64,000 bases of DNA from Phorcus lineatus (lineage: Eukaryota; Mollusca; Gastropoda; Trochida; Trochidae): NCBI GenBank assembly GCA_921293015.1, contig OV121097.1, forward strand, positions 33,729,929-33,793,928. Direction: 5' to 3'. Below the pieces are notes generated by a model that did not search any database, was not told the DNA's origin, and saw only the letters and a program-made list of their open reading frames with translations. The translations under genes were made by a program, and so were the position numbers. Shown one piece after another: positions 1 through 14,178 of this stretch; within the stretch, counting starts at the first letter, position 1, and the number at the start of each line of letters is the position of its first letter.

Positions 1-1780
1 AACAGGTCCAGATAGCCGATTTTGACCAAAATCGCGGAAAAAGACTAAGTCGAATATATGCATATTGTTGTAGCGAGCGTGATAACTTTCTTAAAAATGC
101 ATATTTCTAAACCAAACTTTCATCAAATGTACATCACAATGTGTTCTATCGATTGAGCAATAAACAATTCCTGTCAGATTATTGGTATGGGCTCCAGATT
201 CGAGCTTAAACAGGTCCAGATAGCCGATTTTGACCAAAATCGCGGAAAAAGACTTAGTCGAAAATATGCATATTGTTGTAGCGAGCGTGATAACTTTCTT
301 AAAAATGCATATTTCTAAACCAAACTTTCATCAAATGTACATCATAATGTGTTCTATCGATTGAGCAATAAAAAATTCCTGTCAGATTCTTGGTATGGGC
401 TCCAGATTCGAGCTTAAACAGGTCCAGATAGCCGATTTTGACCAAAATCGCAGAAAAAGACTAAGTCAAATATATGCATATTGTTGTAGCGAGCGTGATA
501 ACTTTCTTAAAAATGCATATTTCTAAACCAAACTTTCATCAAATGTACATCACAATGTGTTCTATCGATTGAGCAATAAAAAATTCCTGTCAGATTCTTG
601 GTATGGGCTCCAGATTCGAGCTTAAACAGGTCCAGATAGCCGATTTTGACCAAAATCGCGGAAAAAGACTAAGTCGAATATATGCATATTGTTGTAGCAA
701 GCGTGATAACTTTCTTAAAAATGCATATTTCTAAACCAAACTTTCATCAAATGTACATCACAATGTGTTCTATCGATTGAGCAATAAAAAATTCCTGTCA
801 GATTATTGGTATGGGCTCCAGATTCGAGCTTAAACAGGTCCAGATAGCCGATTTTGACCAAAATCGCGGAAAAAGACTAAGTCGAATATATGCATATTGT
901 TGTAGCGAGCGTGATAACTTTCTTAAAAATGCATATTTCTAAACCAAACTTTCATCAAATGTACATCACAATGTGTTCTATCGATTGAGCAATAAAAAAT
1001 TCCTGTCAGATTCTTGGTATGGGCTCCAGATTCGAGCTTAAACAGGTCCACATAGCCGATTTTGACCAAAATCGCAGAAAAAGACTAAGTCAAATATATG
1101 CATATTGTTGTAGCGAGCGTGATAACTTTCTTAAAAATGCATATTTCTAAACCAAACTTTCATCAAATGTACATCACAATGTGTTCTATCGATTGAGCAA
1201 TAAAAAATTCCTGTCAGATTCTTGGTATGGGCTCCAGATTCGAGCTTAAACAGGTCCAGATAGCCGATTTTGACCAAAATCGCGGAACAAGACTAAATCG
1301 AATATATACATATTGTTGTAGCAAGCGTGATAACTTTCTTAAAAATGCATATTTCTAAACCAAACTTTCATCAAATGTACATCACAATGTGTTCTATCGA
1401 TTGAGCAATAAACAATTCCTGTCAGATTCTTGGTATGGGCTCCAGATTCGAGCTTAAACAGGTCCACATAGCCGATTTTGACCAAAATCGCAGAAAAAGA
1501 CTAAGTCAAATATATGCATATTGTTGTAGCGAGCGTGATAACTTTCTTAAAAATGCATATTTCTAAACCAAACTTTCATCAAATGTACATCACAATGTGT
1601 TCTATCGATTGAGCAATAAACAATTCCTGTCAGATTATTGGTATGGGCTCCAGATTCGAGCTTAAACAGGTCCAGATAGCCGATTTTGACCAAAATCGCG
1701 GAAAAAGACTAAGTCGAATATATGCATATTGTTGTAGCGAGCGTGATAACTTTCTTAAAAATGCATATTTCTAAACCAAA

Positions 1781-4700
1781 CTTTCATCAAATGTACATCA
1801 CAATGTGTTCTATCGATTGAGCAATAAAAAATTCCTGTCAGATTCTTGGTATGGGCTCCAGATTCGAGCTTAAACAGGTCCACATAGCCGATTTTGACCA
1901 AAATCGCAGAAAAAGACTAAGTCAAATATATGCATATTGTTGTAGCGAGCGTGATAACTTTCTTAAAAATACATATTTCTAAACCAAACTTTCATCAAAT
2001 GTACATCACAATGTGTTCTATCGATTGAGCAATAAAAAATTCCTGTCAGATTATTAATATGGGCTCCAGATTCGAGCTTAAACAGGTCCAGATAGCCGAT
2101 TTTGACCAAAATCGCGGAAAAAGACTAAGTCGAATATATGCATATTGTTGTAGCGAGCGTGATAACTTTCTTAAAAATGCATATTTCTGAACCAAACTTT
2201 CATCAAATGTACATCACAATGTGTTCTATCGATTGAGCAATAAAAAATTCCTGTCAGATTCTTAATATGGGCTCCAGATTCGAGCTTAAACAGGTCCAGA
2301 TAGCCGATTTTGACCAAAATCGCGGAAAAAGACTAAGTCGAATATATGCATATTGTTGTAGCGAGCGTGATAACTTTCTTAAAAATGCATATTTCTAAAC
2401 CAAACTTTCATCAAATGTACATCACAATGTGTTCTATCGATTGAGCAATAAAAAATTCCTGTCAGATTCTTAATATGGGCTCCAGATTCGAGCTTAAACA
2501 GGTCCAGATAGCCGATTTTGACCAAAATCGCGGAAAAAGACTAAGTCGAATATATGCATATTGTTGTAGCGAGCGTGATAACTTTCTTAAAAATGCATAT
2601 TTCTAAACCAAACTTTCATCAAATGTACATCACAATGTGTTCTATCGATTGAGCAATAAAAAATTCCTGTCAGATTCTTGGTATGGGCTCCAGATTCGAG
2701 CTTAAACAGGTCCAGATAGCCGATTTTGACCAAAATCGCGGAACAAGACTAAGTCGAATATATACATATTGTTGTAGCAAGCGTGATAACTTTCTTAAAA
2801 ATGCATATTTCTAAACCAAACTTTCATCAAATGTACATCACAATGTGTTCTATCGATTGAGCAATAAACAATTCCTGTCAGATTCTTGGTATGGGCTCCA
2901 GATTCGAGCTTAAACAGGTCCACATAGCCGATTTTGACCAAAATCGCAGAAAAAGACTAAGTCAAATATATGCATATTGTTGTAGCGAGCGTGATAACTT
3001 TCTTAAAAATGCATATTTCTAAACCAAACTTTCATCAAATGTACATCACAATGTGTTCTATCGATTGAGCAATAAACAATTCCTGTCAGATTCTTGGTAT
3101 GGGCTCCAGATTCGAGCTTAAACAGGTCCACATAGCCGATTTTGACCAAAATCGCAGAAAAAGACTAAGTCGAATATATGCATATTGTTGTAGCGAGCGT
3201 GATAACTTTCTTAAAAATGCATATTTCTAAACCAAACTTTCATCAAATGTACATCACAATGTGTTCTATCGATTGAGCAATAAAAAATTCCTGTCAGATT
3301 ATTGGTATGGGCTCCAGATTCGAGCTTAAACAGGTCCAGATAGCCGATTTTGACCAAAATCGCGGAAAAAGACTAAGTCGAAAATATGCATATTGTTGTA
3401 GCGAGCGTGATAACTTTCTTAAAAATGCATATTTCTAAACCAAACTTTCATCAAATGTACATCACAATGTGTTCTATCGATTGAGCAATAAAAAATTCCT
3501 GTCAGATTCTTGGTATGGGCTCCAGATTCGAGCTTAAACAGGTCCACATAGCCGATTTTGACCAAAATCGCAGAAAAAGACTAAGTCAAATATATGCATA
3601 TTGTTGTAGCGAGCGTGATAACTTTCTTAAAAATACATATTTCTAAACCAAACTTTCATCAAATGTACATCACAATGTGTTCTATCGATTGAGCAATAAA
3701 AAATTCCTGTCAGATTATTGGTATGGGCTCCAGATTCGAGCTTAAACAGGTCCAGATAGCCGATTTTGACCAAAATCGCGGAAAAAGACTAAGTCGAAAA
3801 TATGCATATTGTTGTAGCGAGCGTGATAACTTTCTTAAAAATGCATATTTCTAAACCAAACTTTCATCAAATGTACATCACAATGTGTTCTATCGATTGA
3901 GCAATAAAAAATTCCTGTCAGATTCTTGGTATGGGCTCCAGATTCGAGCTTAAACAGGTCCACATAGCCGATTTTGACCAAAATCGCAGAAAAAGACTAA
4001 GTCAAATATATGCATATTGTTGTAGCGAGCGTGATAACTTTCTTAAAAATACATATTTCTAAACCAAACTTTCATCAAATGTACATCACAATGTGTTCTA
4101 TCGATTGAGCAATAAAAAATTCCTGTCAGATTATTAATATGGGCTCCAGATTCGAGCTTAAACAGGTCCAGATAGCCGATTTTGACCAAAATCGCGGAAA
4201 AAGACTAAGTCGAATATATGCATATTGTTGTAGAGAGCGTGATAACTTTCTTAAAAATGCATATTTCTGAACCAAACTTTCATCAAATGTACATCACAAT
4301 GTGTTCTATCGATTGAGCAATAAAAAATTCCTGTCAGATTCTTAATATGGGCTCCAGATTCGAGCTTAAACAGGTCCAGATAGCCGATTTTGACCAAAAT
4401 CGCGGAAAAAGACTAAGTCGAATATATGCATATTGTTGTAGCGAGCGTGATAACTTTCTTAAAAATGCATATTTCTAAACCAAACTTTCATCAAATGTAC
4501 ATCACAATGTGTTCTATCGATTGAGCAATAAAAAATTCCTGTCAGATTCTTAATATGGGCTCCAGATTCGAGCTTAAACAGGTCCAGATAGCCGATTTTG
4601 ACCAAAATCGCGGAAAAAGACTAAGTCGAATATATGCATATTGTTGTAGCGAGCGTGATAACTTTCTTAAAAATGCATATTTCTAAACCAAACTTTCATC

Positions 4701-5680
4701 AAATGTACATCACAATGTGTTCTATCGATTGAGCAATAAAAAATTCCTGTCAGATTCTTGGTATGGGCTCCAGATTCGAGCTTAAACAGGTCCAGATAGC
4801 CGATTTTGACCAAAATCGCGGAACAAGACTAAGTCGAATATATACATATTGTTGTAGCAAGCGTGATAACTTTCTTAAAAATGCATATTTCTAAACCAAA
4901 CTTTCATCAAATGTACATCACAATGTGTTCTATCGATTGAGCAATAAACAATTCCTGTCAGATTCTTGGTATGGGCTCCAGATTCGAGCTTAAACAGGTC
5001 CACATAGCCGATTTTGACCAAAATCGCAGAAAAAGACTAAGTCAAATATATGCATATTGTTGTAGCGAGCGTGATAACTTTCTTAAAAATGCATATTTCT
5101 AAACCAAACTTTCATCAAATGTACATCACAATGTGTTCTATCGATTGAGCAATAAACAATTCCTGTCAGATTCTTGGTATGGGCTCCAGATTCGAGCTTA
5201 AACAGGTCCACATAGCCGATTTTGACCAAAATCGCAGAAAAAGACTAAGTCGAATATATGCATATTGTTGTAGCGAGCGTGATAACTTTCTTAAAAATGC
5301 ATATTTCTAAACCAAACTTTCATCAAATGTACATCACAATGTGTTCTATCGATTGAGCAATAAAAAATTCCTGTCAGATTATTGGTATGGGCTCCAGATT
5401 CGAGCTTAAACAGGTCCAGATAGCCGATTTTGACCAAAATCGCGGAAAAAGACTAAGTCGAAAATATGCATATTGTTGTAGCGAGCGTGATAACTTTCTT
5501 AAAAATGCATATTTCTAAACCAAACTTTCATCAAATGTACATCACAATGTGTTCTATCGATTGAGCAATAAAAAATTCCTGTCAGATTCTTGGTATGGGC
5601 TCCAGATTCGAGCTTAAACAGGTCCACATAGCCGATTTTGACCAAAATCGCAGAAAAAGACTAAGTCAAATATATGCAAA
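1781..5680. repeat. Ten-monomer higher-order repeat, two copies offset by 2,080 bp
   Basis: Rare variants recur exactly 2,080 bp apart, which is ten monomers. GATTATTAATATGGG occurs at about 2,049 and 4,129, GGAACAAGACT at 2,740 and 4,820, and AAATACATATTTC at about 1,967 and 4,047. The match begins after about 1,780/3,860 and fails at about 3,600/5,680, where the second copy changes to GCAAATTG and GCAAGCG. Boundaries are approximate. Confidence 0.8.
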
Positions 5681-5999
5681 TTGTTGTAGCAAGCGTGATA
5701 ACTTTCTTAAAAATGCATATTTCTAAACCAAACTTTCATCAAATGTACATCACAATGTGTTCTATCGATTGAGCAATAAAAAATTCCTGTCAGATTCTTG
5801 GTATGGGCTCCAGATTCGAGCTTAAACAGGTCCAGATAGCCGATTTTGACCAAAATCGCGGAAAAAGACTAAGTCGAAAATATGCATATTGTTGTAGCGA
5901 GCGTGATAACTTTCTTAAAAATGCATATTTCTAAACCAAACTTTTATCAAATGTACATTACAATGTGTTCTATCGATTGAGCAATAAAAAATTCCTGTC

Positions 6000-6950
6000 A
6001 GATTCTTGGTATGGGCTCCAGATTCGAGCTTAAACAGGTCCAGATAGCCGATTTTGACCACAATCGCGGAAAAAGACTAAGTCGAATATATGCATATTGT
6101 TGTAGCAAGCGTGATAACTTTCTTAAAAATGCATATTTCTGAACCAAACTTTCATCAAATGTACATCACAATGTGTTCTATCGATTGAGCAACAAACAAT
6201 TCCTGTCAGATTCTTGGTATGGGCTCCAGATTCGAGCTTAAACAGGTCCACATAGCCGATTTTGACCAAAATCGCAGAAAAAGACCAAGTCGAATATATG
6301 CATATTGTTGTAGCGAGCGTGATAACTTTCTTAAAAATGCATATTTCTAAACCAAACTTTCATCAAATGTACATCACAATGTGTTCTATCGATTGAGCAA
6401 TAAACAATTCCTGTCAGATTATTGGTATGGGCTCCAGATTCGAGCTTAAACAGGTCCAGATAGCCGATTTTGACCAAAATCGCGGAAAAAGACTTAGTCG
6501 AAAATATGCATATTGTTGTAGCGAGCGTGATAACTTTCTTAAAAATGCATATTTCTAAACCAAACTTTCATCAAATGTACATCACAATGTGTTCTATCGA
6601 TTGAGCAATAAAAAATTCCTGTCAGATTATTGGTATGGGCTCCAGATTCGAGCTTAAACAGGTCCAGATAGCCGATTTTGACCAAAATCGCGGAAAAAGA
6701 CTAAGTCAAATATATGCATATTGTTGTAGCGAGCGTGATAACTTTCTTAAAAATGCATATTTCTAAACCAAACTTTCATCAAATGTACATCACATTGTGT
6801 TCTATCGATTGAGCAATAAAAAATTCCTGTCAGATTCTTGGTATGGGCTCCAGATTCGAGCTTAAACAGGTCCAGATAGCCGATTTTGACCAAAATCGCG
6901 GAAAAAGACTAAGTCGAAAATATGCATATTGTTGTAGCGAGCGTGATAAC
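6000..6950. repeat. Satellite segment duplicated at about 9,110-10,060
   Basis: The markers GACCACAATC (6,056) and GACTTAGTCGAAAATA (about 6,491) recur in the same order at 9,165 and about 9,601. The offset is 3,109 bp, or 15 monomers minus 11 bases. The missing 11 bases are fully explained by the 2-base deletion near 7,950 and the 9-base shortening at 8,125-8,146. Confidence 0.7.
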
Positions 6951-8124
6951 TTTCTTAAAAATGCATATTTCTAAACCAAACTTTCATCAAATGTACATTA
7001 CAATGTGTTCTATCGATTGAGCAATAAAAAATTCCTGTCAGATTCTTGGTATGGGCTCCAGATTCGAGCTTAAACAGGTCCACATAGCCGATTTTGACCA
7101 AAATCGCAGAAAAAGACTAAGTCAAATATATGCATATTGTTGTAGCGAGCGTGATAACTTTCTTAAAAATGCATATTTCTGAACCAAACTTTCATCAAAT
7201 GTACATCACAATGTGTTCTATCGATTGAGTAATAAAAAATTCCTGTCAGATTATTGGTATGGGCTCCAGATTCGAGCTTAAACAGGTCCAGATAGCCGAT
7301 TTTGACCAAAATCGCGGAAAAAGACTAAGTCGAATATATGCATATTGTTGTAGCGAGCGTGATAACTTTCTTAAAAATGCATATTTCTAAACCAAACTTT
7401 CATCAAATGTACATCACAATGTGTTCTATCGATTGAGCAATAAAAAATTCCTGTCAGATTCTTGGTATGGGCTCCAGATTCGAGCTTAAACAGGTCCACA
7501 TAGCCGATTTTGACCAAAATCGCAGAAAAAGACTAAGTCAAATATATGCATATTGTTGTAGCGAGCGTGATAACTTTCTTAAAAATGCATATTTCTAAAC
7601 CAAACTTTCATCAAATGTACATCACAATGTGTTCTATCGATTGAGCAATAAAAAATTCCTGTCAGATTCTTGGTATGGGCTCCAGATTCGAGCTTAAACA
7701 GGTCCAGATAGCCGATTTTGACCAAAATCGCGGAAAAAGACTAAGTCGAAAATATGCATATTGTTGTAGCGAGCGTGATAACTTTCTTAAAAATGCATAT
7801 TTCTAAACCAAACTTTCATCAAATGTACATTACAATGTGTTCTATCGATTGAGCAATAAAAAATTCCTGTCAGATTCTTGGTATGGGCTCCAGATTCGAG
7901 CTTAAACAGGTCCACATAGCCGATTTTGACCAAAATCGCGGAAAAAGACTGTCGAATATATGCATATTGTTGTAGCGAGCGTGATAACTTTCTTAAAAAT
8001 GCATATTTCTAAACCAAACTTTCATCAAATGTACATCACAATGTGTTCTATCGATTGAGCAATAAAAAATTCCTGTCAGATTCTTGGTATGGGCTCCAGA
8101 TTCGAGCTTAAACAGGTCCAGATA

Positions 8125-8146
8125 GCCGATTTTGGTCAAAATCGGC
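8125..8146. repeat. Short recombinant (22 bp) of the 31-bp segment
   Basis: The segment reads GCCGATTTT, loop GGTC, then AAAATCGGC, a perfect 9-bp-arm palindrome. The left half has normal orientation and the loop plus right half has inverted orientation. It is 9 bases shorter than normal. It is the size counterpart of the 40-bp form at 12,891. Confidence 0.88.
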
Positions 8147-10611
8147 TAAGTCGAATATATGCATATTGTTGTAGCGAGCGTGATAACTTTCTTAAAAATG
8201 CATATTTCTAAACCAAACTTTCATCAAATGTACATCACAATGTGTTCTATCGATTGAGCAATAAACAATTCCTGTCAGATTCTTGGTATGGGCTCCAGAT
8301 TCGAGCTTAAACAGGTCCAGATAGCCTATTTTGACCAAAATCGCGGAAAAAGACTAAGTCGAATATATGCATATTGTTGTAGCGAGCGTGATAACTTTCT
8401 TAAAAATGCATATTTCTAAACCAAACTTTCATCAAATGTACATCACAATGTGTTCTATCGATTGAGCAATAAAAAATTCCTGTCAGATTATTGGTATGGG
8501 CTCCAGATTCGAGCTTAAACAGGTCCAGATAGCCGATTTTGACCAAAATCGCGGAAAAAGACTAAGTCGAAAATATGCATATTGTTGTAGCGAGCGTGAT
8601 AACTTTCTTAAAAATGCATATTTCTAAACCAAACTTTCATCAAATGTACATCACAATGTGTTCTATCGATTGAGCAATAAAAAATTCCTGTCAGATTCTT
8701 GGTATGGGCTCCAGATTCGAGCTTAAACAGGTCCACATAGCCGATTTTGACCAAAATCGCAGAAAAAGACCAAGTCGAATATATGCATATTGTTGTAGCG
8801 AGCGTGATAACTTTCTTAAAAATGCATATTTCTAAACCAAACTTTCATCAAATGTACATCACAATGTGTTCTATCGATTGAGCACTACGAATTTCCTGTC
8901 AGATTCTTAATTTGGGCTCCAGATTTGAGCTTAAACAGGTCCAGATAGCCGATTTTGACCAAAATCGCAGAAAAAGACTAAGTCGAATATATGCATATTG
9001 TTGTAGAGAGCGTGATAACTTTCTTAAAAATGCATATTTCTAAACCAAACTTTCATCAAATGTACATCACAATGTGTTCTATCGATTGAGCAATAAAAAA
9101 TTCCTGTCAGATTCTTGGTATGGGCTCCAGATTCGAGCTTAAACAGGTCCAGATAGCCGATTTTGACCACAATCGCGGAAAAAGACTAAGTCGAATATAT
9201 GCATATTGTTGTAGCAAGCGTGATAACTTTCTTAAAAATGCATATTTCTGAACCAAACTTTCATCAAATGTACATCACAATGTGTTCTATCGATTGAGCA
9301 ATAAACAATTCCTGTCAGATTCTTGGTATGGGCTCCAGATTCGAGCTTAAACAGGTCCACATAGCCGATTTTGACCAAAATCGCAGAAAAAGACCAAGTC
9401 GAATATATGCATATTGTTGTAGCGAGCGTGATAACTTTCTTAAAAATGCATATTTCTAAACCAAACTTTCATCAAATGTACATCACAATGTGTTCTATCG
9501 ATTGAGCAATAAACAATTCCTGTCAGATTATTGGTATGGGCTCCAGATTCGAGCTTAAACAGGTCCAGATAGCCGATTTTGACCAAAATCGCGGAAAAAG
9601 ACTTAGTCGAAAATATGCATATTGTTGTAGCGAGCGTGATAACTTTCTTAAAAATGCATATTTCTAAACCAAACTTTCATCAAATGTACATCACAATGTG
9701 TTCTATCGATTGAGCAATAAAAAATTCCTGTCAGATTATTGGTATGGGCTCCAGATTCGAGCTTAAACAGGTCCAGATAGCCGATTTTGACCAAAATCGC
9801 GGAAAAAGACTAAGTCGAATATATGCATATTGTTGTAGCGAGCGTGATAACTTTCTTAAAAATGCATATTTCTAAACCAAACTTTCATCAAATGTACATC
9901 ACAATGTGTTCTATCGATTGAGCAATAAAAAATTCCTGTCAGATTCTTGGTATGGGCTCCAGATTCGAGCTTAAACAGGTCCAGATAGCCGATTTTGACC
10001 AAAATCGCGGAAAAAGACTAAGTCGAAAATATGCATATTGTTGTAGCGAGCGTGATAACTTTCTTAAAAATGCATATTTCTAAACCAAACTTTCATCAAA
10101 TGTACATCACAATGTGTTCTATCGATTGAGCAATAAAAAATTCCTGTCAGATTCTTGGTATGGGCTCCAGATTCGAGCTTAAACAGGTCCAGATAGCCGA
10201 TTTTGACCAAAATCGCGGAAAAAGACTAAGTCGAAAATATGCATATTGTTGTAGCGAGCGTGATAACTTTCTTAAAAATGCATATTTCTAAACCAAACTT
10301 TCATCAAATGTACATTACAATGTTTTCTATCGATTGAGCAATAAAAAATTCCTGTCAGATTCTTGGTATGGGCTCCAGATTCGAGCTTAAACAGGTCCAC
10401 ATAGCCGATTTTGACCAAAATCGCGGAAAAAGACTAAGTCGAATATATGCATATTGTTGTAGCGAGCGTGATAACTTTCTTAAAAATGCATATTTCTAAA
10501 CCAAACTTTCATCAAATGTACATCACAATGTGTTCTATCGATTGAGCAATAAAAAATTCCTGTCAGATTCTTGGTATGGGCTCCAGATTCGAGCTTAAAC
10601 AGGTCCAGATA

Positions 10612-10642
10612 GACTTTTTCCGCGATTTTGGTCAAAATCGGC
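10612..10642. repeat. Inverted 31-bp segment
   Basis: Between CAGATA and TAAGTCG the monomer carries the reverse complement of the usual 31 bases, with one difference (GAC for GTC at the start). Flanks and length are otherwise normal, so this is an inversion and not an insertion. Confidence 0.9.
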
Positions 10643-11651
10643 TAAGTCGAATATATGCATATTGTTGTAGCGAGCGTGATAACTTTCTTAAAAATGCATA
10701 TTTCTAAACCAAACTTTCATCAAATGTACATCACAATGTGTTCTATCGATTGAGCAATAAACAATTCCTGTCAGATTCTTGGTATGGGCTCCAGATTCGA
10801 GCTTAAACAGGTCCAGATAGCCGATTTTGACCAAAATCGCGGAAAAAGACTAAGTCGAATATATGCATATTGTTGTAGCGAGCGTGATAACTTTCTTAAA
10901 AATGCATATTTCTAAACCAAACTTTCATCAAATGTACATCACAATGTGTTCTATCGATTGAGCAATAAAAAATTCCTGTCAGATTCTTGGTATGGGCTCC
11001 AGATTCGAGCTTAAACAGGTCCAGATAGCCGATTTTGACCAAAATCGCGGAAAAAGACTAAGTCGAAAATATGCATATTGTTGTAGCGAGCGTGATAACT
11101 TTCTTAAAAATGCATATTTCTAAACCAAACTTTCATCAAATGTACATCACAATGTGTTCTATCGATTGAGCAATAAAAAATTCCTGTCAGATTCTTGGTA
11201 TGGGCTCCAGATTCGAGCTTAAACAGGTCCAGATAGCCGATTTTGACCAAAATCGCGGAAAAAGACTAAGTCGAAAATATGCATATTGTTGTAGCGAGCG
11301 TGATAACTTTCTTAAAAATGCATATTTCTAAACCAAACTTTCATCAAATGTACATTACAATGTGTTCTATCGATTGAGCAATAAAAAATTCCTGTCAGAT
11401 TCTTGGTATGGGCTCCAGATTCGAGCTTAAACAGGTCCACATAGCCGATTTTGACCAAAATCGCGGAAAAAGACTAAGTCGAATATATGCATATTGTTGT
11501 AGCGAGCGTGATAACTTTCTTAAAAATGCATATTTCTAAACCAAACTTTCATCAAATGTACATCACAATGTGTTCTATCGATTGAGCAATAAAAAATTCC
11601 TGTCAGATTCTTGGTATGGGCTCCCGATTCGAGCTTAAACAGGTCCAGATA

Positions 11652-11673
11652 GCCGATTTTGGTCAAAATCGCC
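11652..11673. repeat. Short recombinant (22 bp) of the 31-bp segment
   Basis: This is the same type as the copy at 8,125, with left arm GCCGATTTT, loop GGTC and right part AAAATCGCC. A single base change (GGC to GCC) spoils the outer pairing. Confidence 0.82.
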
Positions 11674-12888
11674 TAAGTCGAATATATGCATATTGTTGTA
11701 GCGAGCGTGATAACTTTCTTAAAAATGCATATTTCTAAACCAAACTTTCATCAAATGTACATCACAATGTGTTCTATCGATTGAGCAATAAACAATTCCT
11801 GTCAGATTCTTGGTATGGGCTCCAGATTCGAGCTTAAACAGGTCCAGATAGCCGATTTTGACCAAAATCGCGGAAAAAGACTAAGTCGAATATATGCATA
11901 TTGTTGTAGCGAGCGTGATAACTTTCTTAAAAATGCATATTTCTAAACCAAACTTTCATCAAATGTACATCACAATGTGTTCTATCGATTGAGCAATAAA
12001 AAATTCCTGTCAGATTATTGGTATGGGCTCCAGATTCGAGCTTAAACAGGTCCAGATAGCCGATTTTGACCAAAATCGCGGAAAAAGACTAAGTCGAATA
12101 TATGCATATTGTTGTAGCGAGCGTGATAACTTTCTTAAAAATGCATATTTCTAAACCAAACTTTCATCAAATGTACATCACAATGTGTTCTATCGATTGA
12201 GCAATAAAAAATTCCTGTCAGATTCTTGGTATGGGCTCCAGATTCGAGCTTAAACAGGTCCAGATAGCCGATTTTGACCAAAATCGCGGAAAAAGACTAA
12301 GTCGAAAATATGCATATTGTTGTAGCGAGCGTGATAACTTTCTTAAAAATGCATATTTCTAAACCAAACTTTCATCAAATGTACATCACAATGTGTTCTA
12401 TCGATTGAGCAATAAAAAATTCCTGTCAGATTCTTGGTATGGGCTCCAGATTCGAGCTTAAACAGGTCCAGATAGCCGATTTTGACCAAAATCGCGGAAA
12501 AAGACTAAGTCGAAAATATGCATATTGTTGTAGCGAGCGTGATAACTTTCTTAAAAATGCATATTTCTAAACCAAACTTTCATCAAATGTACATTACAAT
12601 GTGTTCTATCGATTGAGCAATAAAAAATTCCTGTCAGATTCTTGGTATGGGCTCCAGATTCGAGCTTAAACAGGTCCACATAGCCGATTTTGACCAAAAT
12701 CGCGGAAAAAGACTAAGTCGAATATATGCATATTGTTGTAGCGAGCGTGATAACTTTCTTAAAAATGCATATTTCTAAACCAAACTTTCATCAAATGTAC
12801 ATCACAATGTGTTCTATCGATTGAGCAATAAAAAATTCCTGTCAGATTCTTGGTATGGGCTCCAGATTCGAGCTTAAACAGGTCCAGA

Positions 12889-12932
12889 TAGTCTTTTTCC
12901 GCGATTTTGGTCAAAATCGCGGAAAAAGACTA
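12889..12932. repeat. Long recombinant: perfect hairpin with 20-bp arms
   Basis: The left half is inverted orientation and the right half normal, giving 40 bases (12,891-12,930) in place of 31. With the flanking TA on each side the arms are 20 bp, perfectly complementary, around the loop GGTC. This is the strongest hairpin I found in the satellite and could extrude as a cruciform. Confidence 0.92.
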
Positions 12933-14147
12933 AGTCGAATATATGCATATTGTTGTAGCGAGCGTGATAACTTTCTTAAAAATGCATATTTCTAAACCAA
13001 ACTTTCATCAAATGTACATCACAATGTGTTCTATCGATTGAGCAATAAACAATTCCTGTCAGATTCTTGGTATGGGCTCCAGATTCGAGCTTAAACAGGT
13101 CCAGATAGCCGATTTTGACCAAAATCGCGGAAAAAGACTAAGTCGAATATATGCATATTGTTGTAGCGAGCGTGATAACTTTCTTAAAAATGCATATTTC
13201 TAAACCAAACTTTCATCAAATGTACATCACAATGTGTTCTATCGATTGAGCAATAAAAAATTCCTGTCAGATTCTTGGTATGGGCTCCAGATTCGAGCTT
13301 AAACAGGTCCAGATAGCCGATTTTGACCAAAATCGCGGAAAAAGACTAAGTCGAAAATATGCATATTGTTGTAGCGAGCGTGATAACTTTCTTAAAAATG
13401 CATATTTCTAAACCAAACTTTCATCAAATGTACATCACAATGTGTTCTATCGATTGAGCAATAAAAAATTCCTGTCAGATTCTTGGTATGGGCTCCAGAT
13501 TCGAGCTTAAACAGGTCCAGATAGCCGATTTTGACCAAAATCGCGGAAAAAGACTAAGTCGAAAATATGCATATTGTTGTAGCGAGCGTGATAACTTTCT
13601 TAAAAATGCATATTTCTAAACCAAACTTTCATCAAATGTACATCACAATGTGTTCTATCGATTGAGCAATAAAAAATTCCTGTCAGATTCTTGGTATGGG
13701 CTCCAGATTCGAGCTTAAACAGGTCCAGATAGCCGATTTTGACCAAAATCGCGGAAAAAGACTAAGTCGAAAATATGCATATTGTTGTAGCGAGCGTGAT
13801 AACTTTCTTAAAAATGCATATTTCTAAACCAAACTTTCATCAAATGTACATTACAATGTGTTCTATCGATTGAGCAATAAAAAATTCCTGTCAGATTCTT
13901 GGTATGGGCTCCAGATTCGAGCTTAAACAGGTCCACATAGCCGATTTTGACCAAAATCGCGGAAAAAGACTAAGTCGAATATATGCATATTGTTGTAGCG
14001 AGCGTGATAACTTTCTTAAAAATGCATATTTCTAAACCAAACTTTCATCAAATGTACATCACAATGTGTTCTATCGATTGAGCAATAAAAAATTCCTGTC
14101 AGATTCTTGGTATGGGCTCCAGATTCGAGCTTAAACAGGTCCAGATA

Positions 14148-14178
14148 GACTTTTTCAGCGATTTTGGTCAAAATCGGC
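14148..14178. repeat. Inverted 31-bp segment
   Basis: A full inversion like that at 10,612, sharing its GAC start and adding one change (TTTTTCAGCG for TTTTTCCGCG). The shared GAC suggests common descent with the 10,612 copy. Confidence 0.88.

Larger units (their letters stand above)
1..8110. repeat. Satellite zone A: mosaic monomers
   Basis: Monomers here mostly read AATAAAAAATTCC or AATAAACAATTCC followed by a TATGGG motif, with frequent CACATAG, CGCAG and GTCAAATA variants. The mix of variants changes from one copy to the next. One monomer near 7,950 lacks two bases (GACTGTCG for GACTAAGTCG). No gene is present. Confidence 0.85.
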
